A stretch of 26,940 bases of DNA, taken from the NCBI GenBank assembly GCA_946415665.1, contig CAMKTI010000011.1, positions 1 through 26,940 on the forward strand, read 5' to 3'. Every line of letters starts with the position of its first letter. Within the stretch, counting starts at the first letter, position 1. The notes beneath the pieces were generated by a model. That model saw only the letters and a program-made list of their open reading frames with translations. It had not been told where the DNA came from and searched no databases. Below are positions 1 through 8,789 of this stretch, piece after piece. A program made the translations under genes and the position numbers. The stretch is from an uncultured Clostridia bacterium. GTDB taxonomy: Bacteria > Bacillota > Clostridia > Lachnospirales > CAMVHY01.

Positions 1-3
1 TTA

Positions 4-32
4 ATTCTAAAACTAAATTTTTTATTTGTCAA
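4..32 (-). promoter_or_regulatory. Sigma-A-type promoter leaving the window to the left
   Basis: Read on the minus strand there is an exact TTGACA (27-32), a 17-base spacer and TAGAAT (4-9, five of six consensus bases). It faces the left edge, so it should drive a separate minus-strand gene beyond the window rather than readthrough from the bofC-like gene. Its quality matches the promoters of the orphan genes in this window. No coding start is visible before the edge. Confidence 0.6.
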
Positions 33-141
33 GAGATAATCAAAATTTTTTTATAAATCTCATTATCATATAATTTTTGTTTCACAAGCGAATATATTCA
101 TTTCATTATATTAAATTTTTTTATTTCAAGCACAAAAAAAA

Positions 142-729
142 TTAACTTTCATAATCCTGCATAATTAAAATTAATTTATCTTCGCCGGAAACTTTTATTC
201 CACCATTCAAACGTTTTTGTTCATCTAGGCTTAAAGAATTTATTGGCGTATTTGTAATTTCTTTTAATTTTAGTCCATCTAAATTTTTTTCTTGATAAAA
301 AACTGCAACATATCCATCTTTTACTCCGAGCACGTAATTTTGTTTGTTTGCGGTCGAAATATTTTTTTGTAACACAACTTTTTCACGCGAAAAATTATTT
401 ATTTTCCAATTTGAATGGGCAAAAGTTTTTTTTAATTCATTTTTATTCATCCCGATTAAAAATTCTGGTGCCAACTCACTTGTCGTTTCTGAGAATCCAT
501 CATCCTCATAATAATATTTATAAATTATTTTTGTAGACGGAGTAACAATTATTTCTGACGAAAAATTTTTTTTGCCATCAAAAACACTTACGTTTTCATT
601 TTTTTGACCATCATAAAAAAAATTTTTGGCGACATTAAATTTTTTACTCGTCAATTTATAAAACAAAAATAAAATTAAAAACCAAATCAGTAAAGCCGAT
701 ATACAAACAAAAAAATTTATTTTGCGCAT
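142..729 (-). CDS. BofC C-terminal-domain protein, membrane anchored
   Basis: The 195-residue product has one N-terminal membrane segment (about residues 5-25), which would anchor it with the rest outside the cytoplasm. The C-terminal part carries features of the BofC C-terminal domain seen in many Clostridia: a YYYEDDG stretch, a segment on ordering a negative charge-rich helix (NKNELKKTF), the VLGVKDGYVAVFYQ strand pair, and an ending of the type LSLDEQKRLNGGIKVSGED. BofC in Bacillus regulates the SpoIVB protease that signals to sigma-K. The short clostridial homologues lack a tested role. The start is the ATG at 729, preceded by GGAG. It lies downstream of the sigG-like gene on the same strand, which fits a sporulation link, but 308 bases and a terminator separate them. 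Family assignment is fairly confident. Function is inferred. Confidence 0.72.
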   Translation of the reverse strand: MRKINFFVCISALLIWFLILFLFYKLTSKKFNVAKNFFYDGQKNENVSVFDGKKNFSSEIIVTPSTKIIYKYYYEDDGFSETTSELAPEFLIGMNKNELKKTFAHSNWKINNFSREKVVLQKNISTANKQNYVLGVKDGYVAVFYQEKNLDGLKLKEITNTPINSLSLDEQKRLNGGIKVSGEDKLILIMQDYES

Positions 730-991
730 TGTTATTCTCCGATTTATTTTTGTTTTAAATTTTTGCCTGTTTGTTTTTTGTTATACACACAAATAAATTT
801 TATTTTTAACCTTTTTTTATCAAGATTTTAATCGGCAGAATTTTATTCATTTATGAATAAAAAAAACAGCTTTGCCACACAAATCGGTTTCTAATATTTT
901 ATCTCGATAAATTTTTTTTGATTTTAGATTTTATAACGTTTTTGTTTTGCATTAAAACACCAGTAAAAAAATTTATGTAGGTAAATAAAAA
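730..991. other. Intergenic stretch between bofC-like gene and sigG
   Basis: This AT-rich spacer holds the GGAG ribosome site of the bofC-like gene near 735-740. I see no convincing -35/-10 pair, no conserved reading frame and no structured RNA apart from the terminator at its right end. Confidence 0.5.
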
Positions 992-1020
992 AACGGTCCA
1001 AAAAGGATCGTTTTTATTTT
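984..1020. terminator. Bidirectional hairpin terminator after sigG
   Basis: AACGGTCC (992-999) pairs with GGATCGTT (1005-1012) through an A5 loop, with one G-T pair. An A tract lies on the left and a T tract on the right, so the hairpin can end transcription from either side. On the minus strand it lies 26 bases after the sigG stop. Confidence 0.8.
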
Positions 1021-1037
1021 TTAGATAGAAAAAAATT

Positions 1038-1814
1038 TTATTGGATGTGCTTTTTTATATTTTTTAATGCGTTTTTTTCCAGACGAGAAATTTGTGCCTG
1101 ACTAATTCCAATTTCATTTGCAACTTCAGTTTGTGTTTTGCCGTTAAAAAATCTTAGCTTTAAAATTAATTTTTCACGATCTGAAATTTTTTTTAGTCCC
1201 TGATTTATACATATATTATCAACCCAATCATCAGTATTATCTTTTTCATCACTAATTTGATCCATTAAAAAAACATCATCAGTATTTTCATAATAAACTG
1301 GTTCAAATAAAGAAATTGGTTCTTGCATTGCTTTTATTGCTTGAATAATATCTTGTTTTTTAAAATTTGTTGCGTCAGCAATTTCTTGAATTGTTGGTTC
1401 ACGAGAATATTTTTTCGCCAAAAATTCTTTTGTGTTTAAAACTTTATAAGCTATATCACGAAGCGAACGACTAATTCGAAGAGAATTATTATCACGAAGA
1501 TGTCTTTTTATTTCTCCGATTATCATTGGTACAGCATAAGTTGAAAATTGAACACCTTGGTTTATGTCAAAATTGTCTATCGCTTTTATTAATCCAATAC
1601 AACCAATTTGAAAAATATCGTCGATTGATTCTTTTCATTTACTAAATTTTTTTGTGATGCTCAAAACTAATCTTAAGTTGGAATAAATAAATTTTTTGCG
1701 CGCTGATTTGTCACCATTAGAAATTTTTATTAATAAATCTCGTTTTTGATTTTTATTTAATACCGGCAAATCAGAAGTATTTATTCCTACAAGTTCAACT
1801 TTTGTATTTGGCAA
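1038..1814 (-). pseudogene. sigG: Sporulation sigma factor SigG with an in-frame TGA at codon 60
   Basis: Read from TTG at 1814 (GGAGGG seven bases upstream) this is a 259-codon frame, the usual SigG length. The N-terminus KVELVGINTSDLPVL is the SigG signature (anti-sigma SpoIIAB contact region). Region 2 (LRLVLS, DDIFQIGCIGLIKAIDNFD, FSTYAVPMIIGEIKRHLRD), region 3 and region 4 (EREKLILKLRFF, TQTEVANEIGISQAQISRLEK) are all well kept. SigG directs late forespore transcription. The only defect is TGA at 1635-1637, at a place where SigG and SigF proteins have Arg (the R of NRG). A CGA to TGA transition would explain it. Restart at ATG 1526 would give 162 residues lacking regions 2.1-2.2. Options are a young nonsense allele, a sequence error, or readthrough. 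Family identity is sure and functional state is not. Confidence 0.85.
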
Positions 1815-1836
1815 AATTTATCCCTCCGTGAAAAAA

Positions 1837-1865
1837 ATTAAATTTGTAAATAAAGTTTTTGTCAC
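1837..1865 (-). promoter_or_regulatory. Candidate sigma-A-like promoter of sigG
   Basis: On the minus strand GTGACA (1860-1865), a 17-base spacer and TTTAAT (1837-1842) lie just upstream of the sigG ribosome site. Each hexamer matches five of six consensus positions. A forespore sigma-F/sigma-G type promoter would be expected for sigG, and I could not recognise one. Confidence 0.4.
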
Positions 1866-2070
1866 GGAAAAAATAATTATTCATATGTTTTATTTTTTTA
1901 ATGTTTTATTAACCGAATCGTAATTTAAAAATAAATTTTTGGATAGAGTTCATGTTAAAAAAAATGGACGTAATAGTTTGGAATAAAAAAACTGGATGAT
2001 AAAAATTGGAGGGCTGGTTAAAAAAATCTAAAATGAAATAAGATAACATCCAGAAAATAAAGATTTTTGT

Positions 2071-2099
2071 TTGACAAAGAAAAAATTATTTGATAGAAT
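2071..2099 (+). promoter_or_regulatory. Strong promoter of the 1694-residue orphan gene
   Basis: TTGACA (2071-2076), a 17-base spacer and TAGAAT (2094-2099) with an extended TGa element directly before the -10 box. The start codon lies 39 bases downstream of the -10. Confidence 0.75.
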
Positions 2100-2137
2100 T
2101 AATCCTAAATTAAAAATAAAAAATGGAGTTAGTTGTG

Positions 2138-5100
2138 ATGAATGAAAACGAAAATAAAATTTTAGATAATGAAAATTCTGAGTCCCAAGAAAATAATTGG
2201 GATAATAAATCTGTTGGAGAAAGCATCACTAGACTTAGGTTTGATTTGGCTGAAGAGGAATGGTTCGAAAACACAGAAAAACAAAAAATAAATTTGAAGA
2301 AAAACAACAGTTCCAAACATCTGCCTATAGATTTTTCTTCGCTTTTGCCAAAGATACGAGAAAATGTTTGGGACAATTGCGTATCTAGTTTTAATTTTGA
2401 AGAATTTGGGGATCGGTTGATGCTTGCAGAAATATCTGCCAAAAACATTCCAGCCGAGTTAATGAATTTTAAATCAAAAATTATACGTAGTGTCTTGATG
2501 CAAAACGGATATTTTATAAATAAGAAAAAATTAGAAAACGTTCCTGCTGATGATAGTTTTTTTGTTAACGTTATTAATTATTGTATTGATTTTCCAAGTA
2601 GGGAAAACTTTTATAATGACTATGGGAATAAAATAACAACCTTAATTAAAGAGTTAAGTAAATGGATGAAAGATAAAAAATTATCACCTGAAGATGTTGC
2701 TAATTTGGTGTTCAGCTACTACTCAAATCTCTATGATGATATTGTCAGTAAAAATTTGAAGCTAGACAATCCACTTTTAAGTTTGGACAATCTCAAAAAG
2801 ATAACGTTGTGTATTGATTTTAATCAAAATGAAAATATTGATTGGTATTGTAATGAAATTTATCATTTTTTTAACTTGGTATGTCATTTATTAATTGGGA
2901 TGAAACAGGGCAATGGACATATTAAAGTATATATAGCAAACTTATTTAGTTATTTAGGATATAAAACTGAAGGTATTGAAAACGTAGAAAATCAACCTGA
3001 GTTTTTATCAAAGTTACCTGCAGCAAAAGAATTCTATGAAAATGCGAAAAAGTCAAAAGCGGGATTAGAACTTCTGAGATGTATAAAAAGTTTGGGTTTT
3101 ACATTAATTTTGGACAAGAATGAAACTTTTAAGTTGGAAAAAGTTGATGAGGTCGATAAATTAATTGCCAGTATAGAATATTGCAATAATACAGAATTAA
3201 ATAACTGGGTAAAAGGTGTTAATACATTGAAAGAAAAAAATCGAAATAAATATGCAGGAGACGAAAACGCAAATGATAATTATTTGAAAATAGAAAGTTT
3301 CGATGATTTTAAAAACATGAAAAAGAATTCTATCTTGAGTTTTATTGAAAACAGCAAAAATGCGAATGAATTAAAAAAGAAATATCAAATTTTGTTGGAA
3401 GACAAAAATCAAGATAGACTTAATGAAGTGATTTTAAATATAGAAATTGTGGATTGGATGTTGCATAATTTAAAGATCGAAGTTTTTGAAGGGGAAGCGA
3501 AAGATGTCCAAAACGTTATAGATATTGTAAAAAAATTTTATCAATACACCGACAAACCAAATGCGAAAATTTCTCCTCTTGTGTTAGTTAGTTTATTGAG
3601 TTCTTTTAAAGAGAATTCTTTAACAAATTATAATATAAACCTGATTTTAGAAATCAACGAAAAAAATGATGGCTATGAATTAAAAGATGAATACGATAAA
3701 AAACATATTTCCTATCTTTTCTATGTTCTGTGTTCTTTGAAAGACAAACAAGGAATTCCAGAAAAACTGATAACACTGATTACGTCAACCATTGATTTCG
3801 AATTGACAGATTTAAATAATTATAATGATAGAGGCTATTTTTACGGTATTTTATTTTTTCTTATCAGATATTCGAAAGCATATGACGAAAATAATCCAAA
3901 AGAAGCGATAGAAGACGTTTTTAACGGCAAAAACAAGATTTTGAATGAACTATTAAAAATTCAAAATGCGAAAGATTATTTAAATATTGGTGTTATGCAA
4001 AAAGAAAAAAATTTTGGATCAAAGTTGGCAGATTTATTTGTGAAAAGTGGGTTAAAAATTTCTTTCGAAGCTCAAGAAAAAAATCAAATTAACAAAATAA
4101 ATGAAAATAAAATAAATGAAAATGCTGACAACGAAATAGAAAATAATAATGAGTCAGATGAAGAAAATGATGATGAAGACGATTTAAAATTCGAATTGAA
4201 AGAGATGAATGAAATTGATAAATTGATAATAGAATTATCCAAAGATGAAAATTTAAATAAATGGGTGAAAGGTGTTAATACATTTAAAGAAGAAAATCGA
4301 AATGAAAATGCAAAAGGCAAAAACGCAAATGATAATTATTTGAAAATAGAAAGTTTCGATGATTTTAAAAACATGAAAAAGAATTCTATCGTGAGCTTTA
4401 TTGAAAAGAGCGAAAATGCTAATGAATTAAAAGATAAATATCAAGTTTTATTGGAGGAAAAAAATAAAAATAGACTCGATGAAGTAATTTTAAATAAAAA
4501 TACTGTAGATTGGATGTTGAGTAATTTAGAAACCGATATTTTCGAAGCTAAAGATGTCCAAGACGTTATAGATATTATAAAAAAATTTTACAAATACACC
4601 GACGAACCAAATGCTAAAATTTCTTCCCTTGATTTGATGTTTTTATTGAGCTCTTTTAAAGAGGAATCTTTAACAAATGATAAGATAAACCTGATTTTAG
4701 AAATCAACGGAAAAGAGGATGGCTATGAATTAAAAGATGGATACGGTAAAAAACATATTTCCTATCTTTGCTATGTTCTGCGTTCTTTAAAAAAAAGGCA
4801 AGGAATTCCCGAAAAGCTGATAACACTGATTACGTCAACCACTGATTTCGAATCGACAGATTTAGATAATGATAGATGCTATTTTTACAGTATTTTATTT
4901 TTTCTTATCAGATGTTCAGGAAAATACAACGAAAATTGTCCAAAAGAAGCGATAGAAGACGTTTTTAACGGCAAAAACAAGATTTTGAATGAACTATTAA
5001 AAATTCAAAATGCGAAAGATTATTTAAATATTGGTGTTATGCAAAAAGAAAAAAATTTTGGATCAAAGTTGGCAGATTTATTTGTGAAAAGTGGGTTAAA

Positions 5101-7222
5101 AATTTCTTTCGAAGCTCAAGAAAAAAATCAAATTAACAAAATAAATGAAAATAAAATAAATGAAAATGCTGACAACGAAATAGAAAATAATAATGAGTCA
5201 GATGAAGAAAATGATGATGAAGACGATTTAAAATTCGAATTGAAAGAGATGAATGAAATTGATAAATTGATAATAGAATTATCCAAAGATGAAAATTTAA
5301 ATAACTGGGTAAAAGGTGTTAATACACGTGCAGAAGAAGATCGAAATAAAAATGCAGGAGACGAAAACGCACAGGAAAATTATTCTGAAATAGAAAGGCT
5401 CGATGATTTTGAAAACATGAAAAATAAGTTTATCGTGAGTTTTATTGAAAAAAGCAAAAATGCCAATGAATTAAAAAAGAAATATCAAATTTTGTTGGAG
5501 GAAAAAAATAAAAATAGACTCGATGAAGTAATTTTAGATGTGAGTACTGTAGATTGGATGTTGCAGAATGTAAAAGGGGGTATTTTTAACAGCAATGACT
5601 TTGATAAAGTAACTGAAGTCGTAAAAAAGTTTTATCAATATAATAACGAGCCAAATAATAAACTGTGGCCTAATGTGTTGATGTGCTTGTTAGTAGCATT
5701 TAAAAAGAATTCTTTAACAACAGAACAAATGTGTAAAGTTTTAGAGATGAATGATTGTAATGCTGAATTAGTCGGCAAAGCTTCATCGCATCCTACTATT
5801 ACTATTATGGGTATACTTTCAGTTTTAAAAAACGGAGAGCGCATCCCAGTAAAATTATTTGATTTATTTAATCAAATCATTGATTTTAATTCTATTGATC
5901 TAGATAGTGATGGCGAGACAGAAGCTTTATTTCATACTATAACTTGTTTGATAGAACATTCTGAAAAATACGATCCGGAAAATGTATCGGAGGCTATAAA
6001 TGATATTTTTGGCGATCAAGTCGACGATATTTCTGAGGAAAGTCAAGTATGTCGAAAGTTTGTGCGTGAAAGTTTGTGGCAGATTCCAAGTGGTAAGGAA
6101 CGCATAAATAAATTATTAGAAATTAGCCAAAAACCAGATTATGAAAAAAAATTGATCAAAATGTTTACTAGCGATGGCATTTCCAAAATTACGATAGAAA
6201 AAAATATGGAAAATGAAGAAGAGAATGAAGAAGAGGAGGAAGACAATGACAAAAGTAAAAACGAAAACAACGATGTTGAAATAAAAAGATGTAAAAGTTT
6301 AAAATTAAAATCAAACAAAAATTTGTTCACGACAACTGACATCGAAGATCAGAATCAAAACTTTGATACAAAAAGCGTAAAAAGTTCAGGTATGGATTTA
6401 TGGATTATGGATATAAATAAACAGATTTTTAATATCGACATAGATAAGGAAACAGAAAAAGCAGCCAATAAGCTGGAACAAATAAAAGCGGAAAAAAACC
6501 AGCTGAAAAATTTAATTGGTGAAAAAGAAAGGCAGTTTGAAGAACTGAAAAATCTAAACAAGAAATTAAAAGAATCACGCGATAAACTGAAAAATCTAAA
6601 CAAGAAATTAAAAGAATCACGCGATAAGCTGAAACAAGAAAAACAAGTAAAAGTGGAATATTGTCAGTTGCTAAACGATACAATTGATAAAAAAGCAAAG
6701 CTGGCTGAAGAACTGAAAAATCTCAAGGATAAAAACAAAATCGATTCTCAAAACACTATTAAATCGATGTGCCACGAATTTGCCAACTCAAAAAAACGAA
6801 AAGCAATGTATGGAAAAAACAGGTCTCGTGAGATAGTTAATAAAATGATAGAGGGACCTAACATTCGTGAGAATATAATAAATACAATTCCTCAAACACA
6901 AAATAAATACAACAAAAAATTAGAGTATACTCTTTACATTTTCTCACTTATTATTACTCTCGCGTCGGTAGTAACTGGTTTCTATATAAGTTATGCGTTT
7001 TTAGGTTTGCTTGTGAGTTTAATTTTGCTTTTTATTGTATGTTGTCTTAAATCAAAATCTCAAGAAGAAAAAAATTTCAAATCGATTAATAATAATTTGT
7101 CTAATATATCTCAAACCAGTATCGTCAAACAACATGAAAATATAATAAATGATTATGCTATCAACAATAAAATTAGAAACGATAACGACCAAATGGATGA
7201 CATTTTCAATAAGAGCTTTTAA
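2138..7222 (+). CDS. Giant orphan repeat protein with coiled coil and C-terminal membrane hairpin
   Basis: The 1694-residue product is not a family I recognise. I start it at ATG 2138, which has GGAG eight bases upstream; the in-frame ATG at 2123 lacks a site. Order of parts: an acidic polar N-terminus, a unique helical region to about residue 339, three helical repeats of about 350 residues starting near 340, 694 and 1042 (each opening with DKLI...NxWVKGVNT), Asp/Glu-rich linkers, a Lys/Glu coiled coil near 1440-1540, and two membrane helices near 1597-1637 ending in a Cys-Cys pair. A polar tail of about 57 residues follows. There is no signal peptide. It is monocistronic, with its own promoter and terminator. 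The helical-repeat plan suggests a protein-binding scaffold, either anchored in the cell's own membrane or delivered into a host membrane; both are inference. Confidence 0.85.
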   Translation: MNENENKILDNENSESQENNWDNKSVGESITRLRFDLAEEEWFENTEKQKINLKKNNSSKHLPIDFSSLLPKIRENVWDNCVSSFNFEEFGDRLMLAEISAKNIPAELMNFKSKIIRSVLMQNGYFINKKKLENVPADDSFFVNVINYCIDFPSRENFYNDYGNKITTLIKELSKWMKDKKLSPEDVANLVFSYYSNLYDDIVSKNLKLDNPLLSLDNLKKITLCIDFNQNENIDWYCNEIYHFFNLVCHLLIGMKQGNGHIKVYIANLFSYLGYKTEGIENVENQPEFLSKLPAAKEFYENAKKSKAGLELLRCIKSLGFTLILDKNETFKLEKVDEVDKLIASIEYCNNTELNNWVKGVNTLKEKNRNKYAGDENANDNYLKIESFDDFKNMKKNSILSFIENSKNANELKKKYQILLEDKNQDRLNEVILNIEIVDWMLHNLKIEVFEGEAKDVQNVIDIVKKFYQYTDKPNAKISPLVLVSLLSSFKENSLTNYNINLILEINEKNDGYELKDEYDKKHISYLFYVLCSLKDKQGIPEKLITLITSTIDFELTDLNNYNDRGYFYGILFFLIRYSKAYDENNPKEAIEDVFNGKNKILNELLKIQNAKDYLNIGVMQKEKNFGSKLADLFVKSGLKISFEAQEKNQINKINENKINENADNEIENNNESDEENDDEDDLKFELKEMNEIDKLIIELSKDENLNKWVKGVNTFKEENRNENAKGKNANDNYLKIESFDDFKNMKKNSIVSFIEKSENANELKDKYQVLLEEKNKNRLDEVILNKNTVDWMLSNLETDIFEAKDVQDVIDIIKKFYKYTDEPNAKISSLDLMFLLSSFKEESLTNDKINLILEINGKEDGYELKDGYGKKHISYLCYVLRSLKKRQGIPEKLITLITSTTDFESTDLDNDRCYFYSILFFLIRCSGKYNENCPKEAIEDVFNGKNKILNELLKIQNAKDYLNIGVMQKEKNFGSKLADLFVKSGLKISFEAQEKNQINKINENKINENADNEIENNNESDEENDDEDDLKFELKEMNEIDKLIIELSKDENLNNWVKGVNTRAEEDRNKNAGDENAQENYSEIERLDDFENMKNKFIVSFIEKSKNANELKKKYQILLEEKNKNRLDEVILDVSTVDWMLQNVKGGIFNSNDFDKVTEVVKKFYQYNNEPNNKLWPNVLMCLLVAFKKNSLTTEQMCKVLEMNDCNAELVGKASSHPTITIMGILSVLKNGERIPVKLFDLFNQIIDFNSIDLDSDGETEALFHTITCLIEHSEKYDPENVSEAINDIFGDQVDDISEESQVCRKFVRESLWQIPSGKERINKLLEISQKPDYEKKLIKMFTSDGISKITIEKNMENEEENEEEEEDNDKSKNENNDVEIKRCKSLKLKSNKNLFTTTDIEDQNQNFDTKSVKSSGMDLWIMDINKQIFNIDIDKETEKAANKLEQIKAEKNQLKNLIGEKERQFEELKNLNKKLKESRDKLKNLNKKLKESRDKLKQEKQVKVEYCQLLNDTIDKKAKLAEELKNLKDKNKIDSQNTIKSMCHEFANSKKRKAMYGKNRSREIVNKMIEGPNIRENIINTIPQTQNKYNKKLEYTLYIFSLIITLASVVTGFYISYAFLGLLVSLILLFIVCCLKSKSQEEKNFKSINNNLSNISQTSIVKQHENIINDYAINNKIRNDNDQMDDIFNKSF
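3895..4260 (+). repeat. 366-bp perfect direct repeat, copy 1
   Basis: It spans the end of unit 1, the acidic linker and the first residues of unit 2. By direct reading it is identical to 4939-5304, offset by exactly 1044 bases (348 codons), so the frame is kept. Confidence 0.92.
4939..5304 (+). repeat. 366-bp perfect direct repeat, copy 2
   Basis: It spans the end of unit 2, the linker and the start of unit 3, and is identical to 3895-4260. Sequence on both sides of the block diverges at many positions, including synonymous ones. The identity is therefore local and not that of a whole fresh duplication. Confidence 0.92.
6545..6628 (+). repeat. Two 42-bp tandem repeats in the coiled coil
   Basis: The 14-residue unit LKNLNKKLKESRDK is encoded twice in a row with identical bases. 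Fourteen residues are two heptads, so gain or loss of a unit would keep the coiled-coil register. Confidence 0.9.
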
Positions 7223-7264
7223 TAGCATTTGATAAAAAATATTTTTTTAGTAGAAAAAAATAAT

Positions 7265-7299
7265 AGCTCAAAAGTTAAATTACTTTGAGCTTTTTTTTG
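7265..7299 (+). terminator. Intrinsic terminator of the giant orphan gene
   Basis: AGCTCAAA (7265-7272) pairs with TTTGAGCT (7284-7291), with a further short AGT/ACT pairing inside, followed by a run of T. It sits 42 bases after the stop codon. Confidence 0.85.
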
Positions 7300-7410
7300 T
7301 GCGCTTTGCTTTTTGTGTTATTTATTAAAAATGTTTTTTGCTGATTAAAAAATTTTGCGCTGACAAAAAATATTTATTCGCAAACCAAAAAAAATTTGTT
7401 GGAGGCAATT

Positions 7411-8349
7411 ATGAATTTAAATCATATTCCTGTTTTGTTAAACGAAAGTATAAGTGGATTAAATATTAAAACGAATGGAATTTATATTGATGGAACTGTT
7501 GGCGGTGGCGGCCATTCTTTTTTTATCGCGCAAAAAATATTTAGTGGGGAGAAATCAAAATTAATTTGTATTGATAGAGATGAATTTGCATTGTCGATAG
7601 CAAAAAAAAAATTAAAGCCGTTCGAAAAAAAAATTATTTTTGTGCATGACAATTTTTGCAACATAAAAAAAATAGCTGAGGAAAATAAAATTTGTGGTGT
7701 CGACGGAATTTTGTTAGATTTGGGTGTTTCATCTTTTCAATTGGATGATGTTAAACGAGGTTTTAGTTACATAAAAAATGCGCGTTTAGATATGCGAATG
7801 GATCGAAATCAAAAATTTACAGCGTTTGATTTGGTAAATAAAAGTGATATAAAAAAACTTGGGTTTATAATTAAAACTTATGGCGAAGAAAAATTTTATA
7901 AGCAGATAGCCAATAATATTTGTCGTGCGACAAAAATAAAATCGATAGAAACAACTTTGGAATTAGCGGAAATAATAAAATCTGCGATACCGAAGAAATT
8001 TCATGGAAAAGGAAATCCAGCGAAAAAAACGTTTCAAGCAATTAGAATAGCCGTAAATAATGAAATAGAAATTCTTGAGCAGACGCTTAAAGATTGTGTA
8101 AATTTATTAAATAAAGATGGGCGATTGTGCGTCATAAGTTTTCATTCGCTTGAAGATAGAATAGTAAAAAACATTTTTAGGGAATTTTCGACCGGATGCA
8201 CATGTCCAAAAGATTTTCCGATTTGTGTTTGCAAAAAAAAAGCTGTTTGCGAAATCATAAATAAAAAGCCAATTTGTGCCGAAAAAAATGAAATAGATAT
8301 TAATTCACGGGCGCATAGTGCAAAGTTGAGAATAATAAAAAAAATTTAG
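7411..8349 (+). CDS. rsmH: 16S rRNA m4C1402 methyltransferase RsmH (MraW)
   Basis: RsmH transfers a methyl group from S-adenosylmethionine to N4 of C1402 in 16S rRNA, in the decoding centre. The 312-residue product opens with HIPVLLNESI and has the SAM-binding loop GTVGGGGHS (residues 28-36), CIDRDEFAL, the LDLGVSSFQLDD motif, the KRGFSY/LDMRMD pair, NPAKKTFQAIRIAVNNE and the late VISFHSLEDRIVK, all hallmarks of the family. A cluster of cysteines near the C-terminus (CTCPKDFPICVC) is also common in clostridial members. The start at ATG 7411 follows TTGGAGG; upstream TTG codons overlap that site. It is the first gene of a five-gene operon and in most Firmicutes begins the division and cell-wall cluster, but mraZ is missing before it. 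Confidence 0.96.
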   Translation: MNLNHIPVLLNESISGLNIKTNGIYIDGTVGGGGHSFFIAQKIFSGEKSKLICIDRDEFALSIAKKKLKPFEKKIIFVHDNFCNIKKIAEENKICGVDGILLDLGVSSFQLDDVKRGFSYIKNARLDMRMDRNQKFTAFDLVNKSDIKKLGFIIKTYGEEKFYKQIANNICRATKIKSIETTLELAEIIKSAIPKKFHGKGNPAKKTFQAIRIAVNNEIEILEQTLKDCVNLLNKDGRLCVISFHSLEDRIVKNIFREFSTGCTCPKDFPICVCKKKAVCEIINKKPICAEKNEIDINSRAHSAKLRIIKKI

Positions 8350-8361
8350 GGAGATTTGTTT

Positions 8362-8775
8362 TTGAAAAAAAAATTTTTGTCTGGCGATGCATATGTTATG
8401 AATAAAAATAAAATATTGGATAACGAAAATTTAAATTATGTTGTGAAATCTAAAAGTAAACGTGGAAAAAATTTTTATGTTTACTTGTTTTTATTTTTTA
8501 TAATAGTATTTGTTGGTTCGATGTTTAGTTTAAGAAATATTTGTTTGATAAATAAAAAGTCGCGAGAGATTATTATCTTGCAGGAAGAATTAAAATTGTG
8601 TAAGTCAGAAAATATTGCTTTAGAAAATGAAATTTCAAGACGTTTTGATTTGGAGTTTGTTGAAAAATTTGCTAAAGAAAAACTTGGAATGCATGAGCCA
8701 TTTGCATGGCAAATTGTAAAAATAAAAGAGCCAAAAGTTAATTATTTGATTAAGTATGATAAAAAAAGTCAGTAA
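8362..8775 (+). CDS. ftsL: FtsL/DivIC-like cell division protein
   Basis: This small bitopic protein (about 137 residues) has a basic cytoplasmic N-terminus, one membrane helix (about residues 37-57), a coiled-coil segment rich in Leu/Glu, and the closing motif FVEKFAKEKLGM followed by PFAWQIVKI. That motif is typical of FtsL/septum formation initiator proteins, which form a complex with DivIB and DivIC at the septum and support FtsW and its class B PBP. I prefer TTG 8362, eight bases after GGGAG; ATG 8398 has no ribosome site. Its place between rsmH and the PBP gene is the classic ftsL position, which supports the call despite low sequence conservation. Confidence 0.8.
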   Translation: MKKKFLSGDAYVMNKNKILDNENLNYVVKSKSKRGKNFYVYLFLFFIIVFVGSMFSLRNICLINKKSREIIILQEELKLCKSENIALENEISRRFDLEFVEKFAKEKLGMHEPFAWQIVKIKEPKVNYLIKYDKKSQ

Positions 8776-8789
8776 GTTCGGTGATTGTT

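Larger units (their letters stand above)
1815..2137. other. Divergent intergenic region sigG / 1694-residue gene
   Basis: It contains the sigG ribosome site and promoter at the left and the promoter of the large orphan gene at the right. Between them is an inverted repeat CTGGATG (1992-1998) / CATCCAG (2047-2053) enclosing 48 bases with a TTGGAGGG that precedes only a very short frame. This may be a relic. No spoIIGA or sigE is present upstream of sigG, unlike the usual Bacillus and Clostridium order. Confidence 0.45.
3155..6190 (+). repeat. Three long in-frame protein repeats
   Basis: Units begin at about 3155, 4217 and 5261, giving periods of 1062 and 1044 bases. Each unit contains NxWVKGVNT, a DDFxNMK segment, the segment NANELKxKYQ, a VDWML motif, VxKFYxY, and a SLxxxxxIP(E/V)KL segment. 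Units 1 and 2 are closer to each other than to unit 3. Short stretches of unit 3 match unit 1 (around AAGAAATATCAAATTTTG) and others match unit 2 (around AATAGACTCGATGAAGTA), a mosaic pattern that suggests exchange between units. Confidence 0.9.

Noticed and set aside
1635..1637. TGA in sigG as evidence for a TGA=Trp genetic code
   Set aside because: The aligned residue is Arg, and clear Trp sites in truA, rplS and other core genes use TGG.
4084..6698. Several minus-strand open frames opposite the giant orphan gene
   Set aside because: They are rich in Ser/Phe from reverse reading of Lys/Glu codons, lack ribosome sites and are shadows.
2138..8450. NKILDNEN occurs near the N-terminus of both the giant orphan and FtsL
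   Set aside because: The bases differ at several codons and the composition is low in complexity, so chance is the simpler explanation.
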